DNA of 64,000 bases from Glaciimonas immobilis. Lineage in GTDB: Bacteria; Pseudomonadota; Gammaproteobacteria; Burkholderiales; Burkholderiaceae_D. A program made the translations under genes and the position numbers. The notes under the pieces were generated by a model that saw only the letters and a program-made list of their open reading frames with translations, searched no databases and was not told the DNA's origin. Below, piece after piece: positions 46,554-55,870 of the stretch (positions within the stretch are counted from its first letter, which is position 1; the number at the start of each line of letters is the position of its first letter). The DNA lies in contig NZ_JAAOZT010000007.1 in NCBI RefSeq assembly GCF_011947285.1, forward strand, positions 62,001 to 126,000, read 5' to 3'.

Positions 46554-46940
46554 GTGGAAACGATACTTGGCTTTGATTTCGGTCTCAAACGCGTTGGGGT
46601 GGCGGTCGGCAATACCATGATCAGACAGGCGCAACCGCTCACTATTATCAGCGCTATTAGTAACGACGCCAAATTTATCGAGATCGCTGCGCTGATGCAA
46701 GAGTGGCAACCGGCACGCTGTATCGTTGGCTTGCCACTGCATCCAGATGGTGCCGAACATGAGATGAGTGTGCGTTGCCGGCGATTTGCCAATCAGTTGC
46801 ACGGGCGCTATGGCGTGCCGACGATCCTGGTAGATGAGCGTTATTCGTCGGCGGTGATTGCCCATCAACGCGGCGAGCGGATTGACGATCGTGCGGCAGC
46901 GATCATATTGCAGCAGTACTTTGATGATTTGAGCGCGTGA
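46554..46940 (+). CDS. ruvX: YqgF/RuvX putative Holliday junction resolvase or pre-16S rRNA nuclease
   Basis: The 128-residue RNase H-fold protein has the first catalytic Asp in ILGFDFGLKRVGVAVGN (about residue 8), IVGLPLHPDGAEHEMSVRCRRFA, the Glu in LVDERYSS and the last Asp in DDRAAAIILQQYFD. E. coli YqgF processes the 5' end of 16S rRNA, while resolvase activity is reported for some homologues. The start is GTG at 46554. It lies 111 bp after yqgE and 129 bp before pyrR. Confidence 0.93.
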   Translation: METILGFDFGLKRVGVAVGNTMIRQAQPLTIISAISNDAKFIEIAALMQEWQPARCIVGLPLHPDGAEHEMSVRCRRFANQLHGRYGVPTILVDERYSSAVIAHQRGERIDDRAAAIILQQYFDDLSA

Positions 46941-47069
46941 TCCGCATGCGGGCTGCGCTCACGCCAACGCCAACGCTGCGCGTCAACACCGAAGTGCCGC
47001 CGAAAGCCTGCGATTTAACGAAAATTGATCACTAATCAGTATAAATATTTATAAAAAAGACCAATTCCC

Positions 47070-47591
47070 ATGACAACATCACACTCGCAATACGACGCCG
47101 AAGCGCTTTATCGGGTATTGGAAACACAAGTAACGACCGGTTTAGCTGGGGCGGATAATATTGTCGTGATCGGCATTTATTCGGGCGGTGCCTGGCTGGC
47201 TGAGCGTCTGGCTAAGGCGTTGCAATTATCCGAAAAAGACCGTTTAGGATACCTCGACGTCTCCTTTTACCGGGATGACTTCGCCGAAAAAGGATTACGT
47301 CCAGGCATCAAGCCGACGCAAATCTCGTTCGATGTCAACGGTGCAACGATTTTGCTGGTAGACGACGTGTTATACACCGGACGCACGACGCGCGCCGCGA
47401 TCAACGAACTGTTCGACTATGGCCGCCCCGCAAAAATCATGCTGGCGGCTTTGGTTGATCGCGGCGGACGTGAACTACCGATTGCCGCTGATTTTGTTGC
47501 CGACAAGGTCACGCTCGCCGCTGGCGAATCGCTCGAACTCCAACGCGCTGAAAACGGCGAACTTTCTCTGACGGTCCATCACAATGCTTAA
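47070..47591 (+). CDS. pyrR: PyrR bifunctional regulator / uracil phosphoribosyltransferase
   Basis: The 173-residue phosphoribosyltransferase-fold protein has the PRPP loop [23 protein letters not shown] (about residues 91-113) and [20 protein letters not shown]. In Gram-positives PyrR binds pyr mRNA to cause attenuation. In proteobacteria its regulatory role is less clear, and I see no obvious anti-antiterminator hairpin in 46941-47069. The stop overlaps pyrB by 8 bp, so expression is coupled with the next pyrimidine genes. Confidence 0.95.
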   Translation: MTTSHSQYDAEALYRVLETQVTTGLAGADNIVVIGIYSGGAWLAERLAKALQLSEKDRLGYLDVSFYRDDFAEKGLRPGIKPTQISFDVNGATILLVDDVLYTGRTTRAAINELFDYGRPAKIMLAALVDRGGRELPIAADFVADKVTLAAGESLELQRAENGELSLTVHHNA

Positions 47592-48543
47592 TCCTCAACT
47601 TAATAAACATGGCGAATTACAACATTTACTGACCATTGAGGGACTTCCGACATCGGTCGTCACACATATTCTCGATACAGCCTCGTCGTTCGTCGGTATA
47701 AGTGACCGGGATGTTAAAAAGGTCCCGTTGATGCGCGGAAAAAGCGTGTTCAATCTGTTCTTTGAGAACTCGACCCGCACCCGCACCACGTTCGAGATTG
47801 CCTCAAAGCGCTTGTCCGCTGACGTGATTAATCTGAACATCTCCGCGTCAAGCGCGAGCAAGGGCGAGTCGTTGCTCGATACCATCGATAATCTTGCGGC
47901 CATGCACGCCGATATGTTCGTGGTACGCCACTCGCAGTCGGGCGCGCCGTACCTGATCGCCAAGCATCTTACCGACACCAAACAGTCGCACGTGCACGTA
48001 GTCAACGCAGGCGACGGACGTCATGCGCATCCGACGCAGGGCTTGCTGGACATGTACACGATTCGTCACTACAAAAAAGATTTTACCAATCTCACGGTGG
48101 CGATCGTCGGCGACATTCTGCATAGCCGCGTGGCGCGCTCTGATATCCACGGGTTGACGACGCTGGGCGTGCCGGAAGTGCGGGCAATCGGTCCGCGCAC
48201 GCTGTTGCCGAGCGGACTGGAGCAAATGGGCGTGCGGGTTTTCACCGATATGAACGAGGGCCTGAAAGGCGTTGACGTCATCATCATGTTGCGGTTGCAA
48301 AACGAGCGTATGACCGGCGCATTGCTACCATCGGCGCAGGAATTTTTTAAAAGCTACGGTCTCACTCCCGAGCGCCTCGCGCTAGCCAAACCGGACGCTA
48401 TCGTGATGCATCCGGGACCAATGAATCGTGGCGTCGAAATTGATTCCGCTGTGGCGGACGGCGCACAAGCGGTCATATTGCCGCAGGTGACCTTTGGGAT
48501 CGCGGTGCGCATGGCAGTCATGAGTATTCTGGCCGGGAACTAA
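47584..48543 (+). CDS. pyrB: Aspartate carbamoyltransferase catalytic subunit
   Basis: PyrB condenses carbamoyl phosphate with aspartate, the first committed step of pyrimidine synthesis. The 319-residue protein has [19 protein letters not shown] (carbamoyl-phosphate loop, about residues 59-77), [33 protein letters not shown] and [15 protein letters not shown]. No pyrI is adjacent; instead a dihydroorotase-like pyrX follows 121 bp later, the Pseudomonas-style arrangement in which ATCase assembles with an inactive DHOase subunit. Confidence 0.97.
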   Translation: MLNPQLNKHGELQHLLTIEGLPTSVVTHILDTASSFVGISDRDVKKVPLMRGKSVFNLFFENSTRTRTTFEIASKRLSADVINLNISASSASKGESLLDTIDNLAAMHADMFVVRHSQSGAPYLIAKHLTDTKQSHVHVVNAGDGRHAHPTQGLLDMYTIRHYKKDFTNLTVAIVGDILHSRVARSDIHGLTTLGVPEVRAIGPRTLLPSGLEQMGVRVFTDMNEGLKGVDVIIMLRLQNERMTGALLPSAQEFFKSYGLTPERLALAKPDAIVMHPGPMNRGVEIDSAVADGAQAVILPQVTFGIAVRMAVMSILAGN

Positions 48544-48664
48544 GATCGTCAGATCGCCGCTCCGGCTTAAGTAGGGCGCAAAGAAGTACCGCACATTTGT
48601 GGCAGTGAATTGTCACTAAGGTGCGATTGAAGTGCCACTGAAAATCATTGCTAAGAAAAAACCC

Positions 48665-49966
48665 ATGAAATTGCATATTAAAAACGGCCATCTGATCGAC
48701 CCTGCAAACGACATCGATGGCAAGCTAGATGTTTTTGTCGCCGATGGCAAGATCGTTGGTATCGGACTCTCTCCGGCTGAGTTTGTCGCTGACCAAACCA
48801 TAGACGCCAGCGGCCTGATAGTAGCCCCCGGACTAGTAGATTTGAGTGCCCGTTTGCGTGAACCCGGTTACGAGTACAAGGCCACCCTGGAGTCCGAAAT
48901 GCAAGCAGCAATGCAGGGCGGTGTCACCAGTTTGGTGTGTCCTCCTGACACCGATCCGGTACTCGATGAGCCTGGTTTGGTTGAAATGTTGAAGCACCGC
49001 GCCAGATCACTCAATCAGGCCCATGTATATCCGCTTGGTGCATTGACTGTTGGATTGAAAGGGCGCGAGTTGACCGAGATGGCAGAATTGACCGACGCCG
49101 GTTGTATCGGTTTTTCGCAAGCGGACGAGCCGATTCTTGATACCACCGTGCTCCTGCGCGCACTGCAATACGCGCAGACGTTTAATTACACGGTCTGGCT
49201 GCGACCACAGGACCCCTACCTCGGTCACGACGGCATCGCCAATAGCGGCGCGGTAGCGTCACGCTTAGGCTTGTCGGGCGTGCCGGTCATGGCGGAAACC
49301 ATTCGGCTATACACGATTTTTGAGTTGGTCCGGGCGACCGGTGCACGCGTCCATTTATGCAGGATTTCGTCCGGCGCTGGTGTTGAATTGATCCGTCTGG
49401 CCAAAAAAGAAGGCCTGCCGATAACGTGTGACGTCGGCGCGCATCATATCCATATGACCGAAGTGGACATTGGTTTCTTCGATTCCAACGCACGGATGAC
49501 CCCGCCATTCCGTTCGCAACGGGACCGTGACGCGATTCAACAAGGCCTGCTAGACGGGACCATCGACGCCATCTGCTCGGACCACACGCCGGTCGACGAT
49601 GACGAAAAATTGCTACCGTTTGGGGAGGCAACCCCGGGTGCTACCGGTCTTGAATTGTTGTTGTCGCTGGCATTAAGATGGGCCGAAGACAATGTCGTGG
49701 CTGCAGACCAACCGCTCAGGAGGGCATTGGCAAAAATTACCAACGATGCCGCCCGGGTAGCAGGCCTGCCAGCGGGACAACTGGGCTTGGGAAGTGTTGC
49801 TGATATCTGTATTTTTGATCCCGCAATACGCTGGACGGTAGAAGCCAGGAGCTTGGCAAGTCAAGGTAAGCACACGCCATTTCTCGGTTACGAGTTAACC
49901 GGGCAGGTAAAAACCACCATCGTCGCTGGGCAAGTTGCCTATCAACGCGCGACCGAACACGCATGA
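48665..49966 (+). CDS. pyrX: Inactive dihydroorotase-like ATCase subunit PyrX (PyrC')
   Basis: The roughly 433-residue amidohydrolase-fold protein is most similar to type I dihydroorotases but lacks their metal site. The usual DxHxHxR at the start of the barrel is DLSARLREPG (residues ~58-67), the later His positions read HLCRISS and GAHHIHM, while the Asp in ICSDHTP is kept. Such proteins bind and stabilise the PyrB catalytic subunit rather than cleaving dihydroorotate. A separate catalytic dihydroorotase must exist elsewhere. ATG 48665 (MKLHIKNGHLIDPAN) is preferred over GTG 48632. Its stop overlaps plsC by 4 bp. Confidence 0.92.
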   Translation: MKLHIKNGHLIDPANDIDGKLDVFVADGKIVGIGLSPAEFVADQTIDASGLIVAPGLVDLSARLREPGYEYKATLESEMQAAMQGGVTSLVCPPDTDPVLDEPGLVEMLKHRARSLNQAHVYPLGALTVGLKGRELTEMAELTDAGCIGFSQADEPILDTTVLLRALQYAQTFNYTVWLRPQDPYLGHDGIANSGAVASRLGLSGVPVMAETIRLYTIFELVRATGARVHLCRISSGAGVELIRLAKKEGLPITCDVGAHHIHMTEVDIGFFDSNARMTPPFRSQRDRDAIQQGLLDGTIDAICSDHTPVDDDEKLLPFGEATPGATGLELLLSLALRWAEDNVVAADQPLRRALAKITNDAARVAGLPAGQLGLGSVADICIFDPAIRWTVEARSLASQGKHTPFLGYELTGQVKTTIVAGQVAYQRATEHA

Positions 49967-50736
49967 TTGCGTATCGATTATTGAGAATAATAGGGCATCT
50001 TTTTGTCGGTTTGGGGATTTGTGCTTTGGTGTTTCCATTTGCGGATGCCGCTGGTCGCCATGCGCGCATTCGGCGATGGTCGATGCAAGTGTTAACGCTA
50101 TGTCGGGTGACAGTTGTAGTGCAGAATGCGCTCCAGACAGAAGCCGTATCCCCGGCGCTGATTATCGCCAATCATGTGTCCTGGCTGGATATTTTTGTGA
50201 TCAATTCAGCCGAGCCATGCCGTTTTGTTGCAAAGTCAGATATCCGCGACTGGCCATTAATTGGCTGGCTGTGCGTTCAGGCAGATACCATTTTTATCGC
50301 GCGCGGCAAACAGCGCGATGTACGGCGGATTTTCCAGGGATTAGTCAGTAGCATCCAGGCGGGTGAGCGCGTGGCATTTTTCCCGGAAGGCACGACCGCA
50401 GCGCAAGGCGCAATACTGCCTTTTCATGCCAATCTGTTTGAAGCGGCGATTGATGCGCAGGTGCCCATTCAGCCCTACGCGTTGCGCTACCTTGATGCCA
50501 ATGGACAACATCCTGCCGCCGCAGATTTCATCGGTGACATGACCTTCGCCCAAAGCATGATAGCGATCATGAAAGCCTCCCCAATGAAGGCGGAATTAAT
50601 TCAGCTGGCACCGATTGCCACGGCGGGCATGCATCGACGCGATCTGGCGATGCTTGCGCGTGCCGCAATTGCGGAGGCGTTAGGGCAAAGCCAGCCTGAG
50701 CGACGCAGTGATAATTTGACCCCCACTACCAGCTAA
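49963..50736 (+). CDS. plsC: 1-acylglycerol-3-phosphate O-acyltransferase
   Basis: PlsC adds the second fatty acid to lysophosphatidic acid to make phosphatidic acid. The 257-residue protein has an N-terminal membrane segment (IIGHLFVGLGICALVFPF), the catalytic HX4D motif in IIANHVSWLDIFVINS (about residues 68-74) and FFPEGTTAAQGAILPF (about 139-154). The ATG overlaps the pyrX stop (ATGA). It could also be a related lyso-ornithine lipid acyltransferase. The following 50 bp carry a short A/C-rich repeat. Confidence 0.9.
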   Translation: MIAYRLLRIIGHLFVGLGICALVFPFADAAGRHARIRRWSMQVLTLCRVTVVVQNALQTEAVSPALIIANHVSWLDIFVINSAEPCRFVAKSDIRDWPLIGWLCVQADTIFIARGKQRDVRRIFQGLVSSIQAGERVAFFPEGTTAAQGAILPFHANLFEAAIDAQVPIQPYALRYLDANGQHPAAADFIGDMTFAQSMIAIMKASPMKAELIQLAPIATAGMHRRDLAMLARAAIAEALGQSQPERRSDNLTPTTS

Positions 50737-50758
50737 ATTAAAAAGGCAGAGGTTAAAT

Positions 50759-50796
50759 TTATACCCCTTAAACTTATACCCTTAAACTTTTAACCC
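50759..50796. repeat. Short tandem repeat between plsC and apaH
   Basis: TTATACCCCTTAAAC (50759-50773) is followed directly by TTATACCCTTAAAC (50774-50787) and a partial TTTTAACCC. The repeat overlaps the end of the convergent apaH gene. Confidence 0.7.
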
Positions 50797-51623
50797 GGTT
50801 TTTGCGCTTGGGGGCAGCTAACCTGAAACAATGCGCGATCCCTCAAGCGTACAGCAGTTAACTTCCCCCCCCAAACACATCCTGTATCGAGCCCGATCAG
50901 ATTTGACTTCAGCGTTAAACCCAACGTCGACCAATGCCCGAATACGACGGTGACTGCGGCAGTTTGACGCGCAGGCGCGTCAAACCAAGGAACATAACCG
51001 GGTAGGGCCATGCCAGCGCTCTCCTTTGCCGCAAATTCCATTGTTCCATCTGCAGTACAAAAGCGCAGTCGGGTTAGCGCATTAACAATGCAACGCAAGC
51101 GCGCATTGCCTTCCAGCGTTTCATCCCAGCGCGTAGGTTCGTTGCCATACATTTCACGCAAGAACGCAACCCAGTTCGGGCCTCGTAATACCGACTCAAC
51201 CTCATGTGCCAATTCCACCGTGCGGGATGCCGACCATTGCGGTAACGCACCGGCGTGCAGCAACAAATGATCGTCCTCAAACAAGGCTAGCGGCCGATGA
51301 CGCAACCATTCGAGTAGTTCTTCCCGATCCGGCGCTTCTAATACCTGCGCCAGCGTATCCTGTCGATGTAACTTACGGATACCATGCGCCGCCGCCAGCA
51401 AATGCAAGTCGTGATTGCCAAGGACCGATTGGGCGCGCTCACCGAGTGAGCGAATAAGTCGCAACGTGGCGAGTGAGCCCGGTCCACGATTGACCAAATC
51501 ACCAACAAAAATTAATTTCGCTTGCGGCGTCACTGCGTCAATTTTAGCTAACAATGCCAGCAGGCTTTGGTAGCAACCTTGCAGGTCTCCGATGGCGTAA
51601 ATATCAGCGTAATTGTTGCTCAT
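50790..51623 (-). CDS. apaH: Symmetrical diadenosine tetraphosphatase
   Basis: ApaH hydrolyses Ap4A to two ADP and can remove Np4A caps from RNA. The roughly 277-residue metallophosphatase has [19 protein letters not shown] (residues ~10-28), [19 protein letters not shown] (~40-58), [16 protein letters not shown] (~68-83) and [10 protein letters not shown], the full metal-ligand set. ATG 51623 gives the usual N-terminus; the frame extends to 51671. It is transcribed away from the rfb cluster. Confidence 0.96.
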   Translation of the reverse strand: MSNNYADIYAIGDLQGCYQSLLALLAKIDAVTPQAKLIFVGDLVNRGPGSLATLRLIRSLGERAQSVLGNHDLHLLAAAHGIRKLHRQDTLAQVLEAPDREELLEWLRHRPLALFEDDHLLLHAGALPQWSASRTVELAHEVESVLRGPNWVAFLREMYGNEPTRWDETLEGNARLRCIVNALTRLRFCTADGTMEFAAKESAGMALPGYVPWFDAPARQTAAVTVVFGHWSTLGLTLKSNLIGLDTGCVWGGKLTAVRLRDRALFQVSCPQAQKPG

Positions 51624-52157
51624 AGTCTTTTGTGGAATGCGAAAAACATCTAATAGGTTATTGTAAGGCAAATTTTTCAGTTCCTCGTTTATGTAAAAGT
51701 TGGTTTATACATAAAATTTTGGTAAAAATACATTGGCGAGGTTGTGGGAATGTACAGTGCGCACCGTTATTCTTAACTATTATATTAGACACATGCAAGG
51801 GGAGGGTTTTAAAGGATTGAATCAAGGGATGGTAGGGGCGCGTGATTCAGATTGCCTAAACCAGAATTTTCATAGAGAAAAATTTGGTGAAATTGACCGC
51901 CTCGCGATTATAAGCTGTCAAATGATTCCTTAAGCGAGTAAGCTCGCAGGTTTGTTACGCTAAAGTTAATTTAAACTGTTTAATTTTGATTTTCAAATTC
52001 TTAGCCCGATGATAATTAGCGCAACAAAGAAGCCACTTGTTATGGAACAATAAATAGCAATTTGCAAATAAATCACAGGTTATGTTAATTTGGATAATTT
52101 TCATGAAATTAGTTCTAATTCTGTAATTTTAGAGCTGTAATAATAGGGGATAATCAG

Positions 52158-52180
52158 CCTGTCGATAAATTTGTCGCAGG
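52158..52180. promoter_or_regulatory. 23-bp imperfect palindrome upstream of rfbB
   Basis: The segment begins CCTGTCGATAAA and ends TTTGTCGCAGG; the two halves are near-perfect reverse complements, and a TATATT box follows at 52185-52190. It lies 61 bp before the rfbB start and may be an operator or promoter element. The rest of the 617-bp gap 51624-52240 is AT-rich with only chance-like short frames. I found no convincing JUMPstart element. Confidence 0.4.
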
Positions 52181-52240
52181 CACGTATATTTTTCGACACC
52201 TAGAGCAGGTTTTTTTATTCAAACATCAGCGGGATATTTC

Positions 52241-53320
52241 ATGATTTTAGTTACTGGCGGAGCTGGTTTTATCGGCTCCAATTTTGTACTCGACTGGTTA
52301 AGTCAAGATGACGAACCCGTAATCAATCTGGATAAGTTAACCTACGCGGGTAATATCAACAACCTCGCTAACATTAATAAAGACCCCCGCCACATTTTTA
52401 TCCAAGGCGATATTGGCGACACCGCGCTCGTGGCAGCTTTATTGGCGCAATATAAGCCCCGCGCGATTGTTCACTTTGCAGCAGAAAGCCACGTTGATCG
52501 TTCCATCCATGGGCCAGCTGCATTCATCGAAACTAACATCAATGGCACCTTTGGTCTGTTAGAGGCTGTGCGCGCGCACTGGACCAATTTACCCGCTGCC
52601 GAGAAATCTGCCTTTCGCTTCTTGCACGTTTCCACGGACGAAGTGTATGGAACACTGAGCGCCGACGATGCGCCTTTCACCGAAACCAGCGCGTACGCTC
52701 CTAATAGTCCGTATTCTGCATCCAAAGCCGCGTCTGATCACCTGGTCCGGTCCTATCACCACACCTACGGTCTTCCGACACTTACTACAAACTGCTCCAA
52801 CAATTACGGACCCTATCATTTCCCCGAAAAACTGATCCCGCTCATCATCACCAACGCCCGGGCCGGCAAGCCTTTACCAATTTATGGCGATGGTCAGCAG
52901 GTTCGCGACTGGCTCTATGTAAGCGATCATTGCACCGCAATTCGCCGCGTATTGGTAGCGGGCAAACCTGGTGAGGTCTACAACATCGGCGGCTGGAATG
53001 AGAAAGCTAATCTCGATGTCGTGCATGTTCTATGCGACATCCTGGATACACTTGATCCAAAAAGTGACGGCAGCTACCGCGACCAGATCACCTACGTCAC
53101 CGATCGACCAGGACATGATCGCCGTTACGCGATCGATGCGAGAAAAATTGAACGCGAGTTAGGCTGGAAACCAGCGGAAACTTTTGAAACAGGTATTCGC
53201 AAAACTGTGCAGTGGTACCTGGATAACCAGCCGTGGGTGAGCGATGTCCAGTCAGGTGCTTATCTTAAATGGGTCGAAAAGAATTATAGTCAGCGCCAAG
53301 TTGGCGAGGAGATCAGTTAA
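52241..53320 (+). CDS. rfbB: dTDP-glucose 4,6-dehydratase
   Basis: RfbB (RmlB) dehydrates dTDP-glucose to the 4-keto-6-deoxy sugar, step two of dTDP-L-rhamnose synthesis. The 359-residue short-chain dehydrogenase-type protein has the NAD loop [48 protein letters not shown] with the catalytic Asp/Glu, and [13 protein letters not shown] (Tyr158, Lys162). It opens the rfbBACD operon and joins rfbA through a one-base overlap (TAATG). Confidence 0.98.
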   Translation: MILVTGGAGFIGSNFVLDWLSQDDEPVINLDKLTYAGNINNLANINKDPRHIFIQGDIGDTALVAALLAQYKPRAIVHFAAESHVDRSIHGPAAFIETNINGTFGLLEAVRAHWTNLPAAEKSAFRFLHVSTDEVYGTLSADDAPFTETSAYAPNSPYSASKAASDHLVRSYHHTYGLPTLTTNCSNNYGPYHFPEKLIPLIITNARAGKPLPIYGDGQQVRDWLYVSDHCTAIRRVLVAGKPGEVYNIGGWNEKANLDVVHVLCDILDTLDPKSDGSYRDQITYVTDRPGHDRRYAIDARKIERELGWKPAETFETGIRKTVQWYLDNQPWVSDVQSGAYLKWVEKNYSQRQVGEEIS

Positions 53321-54207
53321 TGACCGTAGCACGTAAGGGAATCATACTCGCGGGCGGTTCAGGCACACGCTTATATCCGGTCACCATGGCCGTTTCCAAA
53401 CAATTGCTACCGGTTTACGATAAACCGATGATTTATTACCCGCTGACGACTTTGATGTTGGCCGGCATCCGAGAAATATTAATTATTTCAACCCCACAAG
53501 ATACGCCGCGCTTTATCGATTTACTGGGCGATGGCAGTCAATGGGGTCTGCAACTAACGTATGCGGTGCAACCGACGCCCGATGGCTTGGCGCAAGCTTT
53601 TATTATTGGACGAGACTTCGTCGGCGACGCGCCATCGGCGCTTATTCTTGGCGATAATATTTACTATGGTCACGATTTCGAAGCGCAATTGCGCACTGCA
53701 TCCGCCCGCACGACAGGATCGACGGTATTTGCCTATCACGTGACTGATCCAGAACGCTATGGTGTAGTAGAGTTTGATGGTGAGCGTCGAGCCATCAGCG
53801 TAGAAGAAAAGCCAGAGCATCCAAAATCCAATTATGCCGTAACTGGTCTCTATTTCTACGATAGTCAGGTGTGTGACATCGCGGCAAATATAAAACCTTC
53901 GGCGCGTGGAGAGCTGGAAATTACCGACGTCAATCGTGTTTACCTCGAAACCAATCAACTCACTGTCGAATTAATGGGTCGCGGGATGGCGTGGCTAGAT
54001 ACGGGAACACACGAATCGTTGCTAGAAGCCGGCCAGTTTATTGCGACCATTGAAAATCGTCAGGGATTGAAAGTTGCCTGCCCGGAAGAAATTGCGTACC
54101 GGCGAGGATATATCAGTGGGCGACAATTAGAATTATTGGCCCAGCCATTAAAGAAAAATGCTTACGGACAGTATTTGATGCGGTTATTGACAGACAAGGT
54201 ATTTTAA
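53320..54207 (+). CDS. rfbA: Glucose-1-phosphate thymidylyltransferase
   Basis: RfbA (RmlA) makes dTDP-glucose from dTTP and glucose-1-phosphate. The 295-residue protein has the signature [36 protein letters not shown] (residues ~7-42), [38 protein letters not shown] and ITDVNRVYL. Motifs and length are standard, and the enzyme is expected to be feedback-inhibited by dTDP-rhamnose. It is followed by rfbC after 2 bp. Confidence 0.98.
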   Translation: MTVARKGIILAGGSGTRLYPVTMAVSKQLLPVYDKPMIYYPLTTLMLAGIREILIISTPQDTPRFIDLLGDGSQWGLQLTYAVQPTPDGLAQAFIIGRDFVGDAPSALILGDNIYYGHDFEAQLRTASARTTGSTVFAYHVTDPERYGVVEFDGERRAISVEEKPEHPKSNYAVTGLYFYDSQVCDIAANIKPSARGELEITDVNRVYLETNQLTVELMGRGMAWLDTGTHESLLEAGQFIATIENRQGLKVACPEEIAYRRGYISGRQLELLAQPLKKNAYGQYLMRLLTDKVF

Positions 54208-54209
54208 AA

Positions 54210-54755
54210 ATGCAGTTACTTACAACTCAGATTCCCGAGGTTCTTATTATCGAACCTAAATCATTTGGTGATGATCGCGGTTTTTTTTACGAAAGCTTCA
54301 ACGAGCGCAGGTTTAAAGAGCTGACCCAGATAACAACCAGTTTTGTGCAGGATAATCATTCAAAATCGGCCAAAAATGTGTTACGGGGTTTGCATTACCA
54401 GATTCAACAACCGCAAGGTAAATTAGTCCGGGTCGTGGCTGGTGAGGTATTTGATGTGGCGGTAGACATTCGAAAAAGCTCGCCTACTTTCGGCCATTGG
54501 GTAGGTGTCGTTTTATCCGCTGACAATAAGCGACAACTATGGGTGCCGCCGGGTTTCGCCCACGGGTTTGTAGTCACTAGTGATTCTGCAGAGTTTTTAT
54601 ATAAAACCACTGACTACTGGGCACCAGAATTCGAGCGTTCAATTCTTTGGAACGACCCGGCTATCGGTATTCAATGGCCTCTTGATTCCGTACCTTTATT
54701 GTCGGAAAAAGACAAGATAGGTAAATTACTAGCTGATGCAGAGGTTTTCGCATGA
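54210..54755 (+). CDS. rfbC: dTDP-4-keto-6-deoxyglucose 3,5-epimerase
   Basis: RfbC (RmlC) epimerises the 4-keto sugar at C3 and C5. The 181-residue cupin-fold protein has GDDRGFFYESFNERRF, FVQDNHSKSAKNVLRGLHYQ (catalytic His about residue 63), GKLVRVVAGEVFDVAVDIRKSSPTFG, WVPPGFAHGFVV and the catalytic Tyr region YKTTDYW. The stop overlaps the rfbD start by 4 bp. Confidence 0.97.
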   Translation: MQLLTTQIPEVLIIEPKSFGDDRGFFYESFNERRFKELTQITTSFVQDNHSKSAKNVLRGLHYQIQQPQGKLVRVVAGEVFDVAVDIRKSSPTFGHWVGVVLSADNKRQLWVPPGFAHGFVVTSDSAEFLYKTTDYWAPEFERSILWNDPAIGIQWPLDSVPLLSEKDKIGKLLADAEVFA

Positions 54756-55693
54756 AGATTTTGCTTACGGGGAAAACCGGGCAAGTCGGCTATGAGCTTG
54801 AGCGCAGCCTACAAGGGCTCGGGGAAATCATCGCCGTTGATCGTACTCAAATGGATTTATCCAACCTGGACCAGATACGCAATGTCATCCGGACTGTTAA
54901 GCCAGATTTGATCGTTAATCCTGCTGCATATACTGCGGTAGATAAGGCTGAGAGCGAACCAGAATTAGCGATGCTAATTAATGGTATTGCGCCCGGAGTT
55001 ATAGCGGAGGAAGCAAAAAAAATCGGTGCGGGTATCATTCATTACAGTACCGATTATGTTTTTGATGGCGGTAAGCGTGGCGCCCAAGGAGAATTTGTTC
55101 CATATACTGAGGAAGATGTACCAAATCCTATTAATGTTTATGGCAAGACCAAGCTGGCAGGGGAGCAAGCTATTATTGCAAGCGGATGCCCACATCTAAT
55201 CCTTCGCACAAGTTGGGTATATTCCACATACGGCAAAAACTTTCTTTTAACAATGTTGCGTCTTGGTAATGAACGTGACGAGTTGAAAATAGTAGATGAT
55301 CAATGGGGATCGCCTACCTGGTCCGGATGGATCGCGGATACAACGGCGCAGCTGATAAAGGAGAAATTGGTTTCCTCTGATGCCGCAGGCGATAGAGCAG
55401 AGCGCTTCGCGGCTATTAACGGTATCTATAATTTTGTTAATTCTGGATATGTCACCTGGTGCGGTTTTGCGCGAGGTATCTTCGCGAATGCCGCTTTAGA
55501 CGGAAGACTGTTAAAAAAATCGGCTCCCATTGTCTATTCAATCAGCACCTTGGACTACCCGGTTCCAGCAGAAAGACCTCTCAATTCGGAATTGAGCACC
55601 CAAAAATTGCAGATGATATTGAATGTGCCTGTTAGTAGCTGGAGTGAAAGTTTGCAGGAGTGTTTAGCGAGAGAATCGGCATTTAATAAATAA
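54752..55693 (+). CDS. rfbD: dTDP-4-dehydrorhamnose reductase
   Basis: RfbD (RmlD) finishes dTDP-L-rhamnose with NAD(P)H. The 313-residue protein has LLTGKTGQVGYELERSLQGLG, NPAAYTAVDKAESEP, STDYVFDGG, NVYGKTKLAGEQAI (catalytic Tyr/Lys) and ILRTSWVYSTYGKNFLLTMLRL. It closes the compact rfbBACD unit. After it there is a 177-bp AT-rich gap, and base composition becomes markedly more AT-rich from here on. Confidence 0.97.
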   Translation: MKILLTGKTGQVGYELERSLQGLGEIIAVDRTQMDLSNLDQIRNVIRTVKPDLIVNPAAYTAVDKAESEPELAMLINGIAPGVIAEEAKKIGAGIIHYSTDYVFDGGKRGAQGEFVPYTEEDVPNPINVYGKTKLAGEQAIIASGCPHLILRTSWVYSTYGKNFLLTMLRLGNERDELKIVDDQWGSPTWSGWIADTTAQLIKEKLVSSDAAGDRAERFAAINGIYNFVNSGYVTWCGFARGIFANAALDGRLLKKSAPIVYSISTLDYPVPAERPLNSELSTQKLQMILNVPVSSWSESLQECLARESAFNK

Positions 55694-55870
55694 TTATCGA
55701 CTGTAATGCCTACACATTTAAAATAATATCATTAATTTTATTTTCTACATGGGGCCGAATTTTTGTTTCCGAAATATCGATACGTCCATTTAGTATTGAA
55801 ATTAAAAAGATAGCTAATCTTAGTGCGGCTTTGTATCAAGCCATTAACAGTTGAATATTGGGTTGTCTTA

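Noticed and set aside
46941-47069. PyrR-responsive attenuator in the pyrR leader
   Set aside because: No convincing terminator/anti-terminator pair could be drawn in the 129-bp leader.
51828-51847. ops/JUMPstart-like element ahead of the O-antigen cluster
   Set aside because: The stretch GGTAGGGGCGCGTG only loosely resembles the ops core and no fuller JUMPstart match is present.
51632-51933. Short plus-strand frames before the rfb cluster
   Set aside because: They overlap the apaH start region and AT-rich leader, with no recognisable features.
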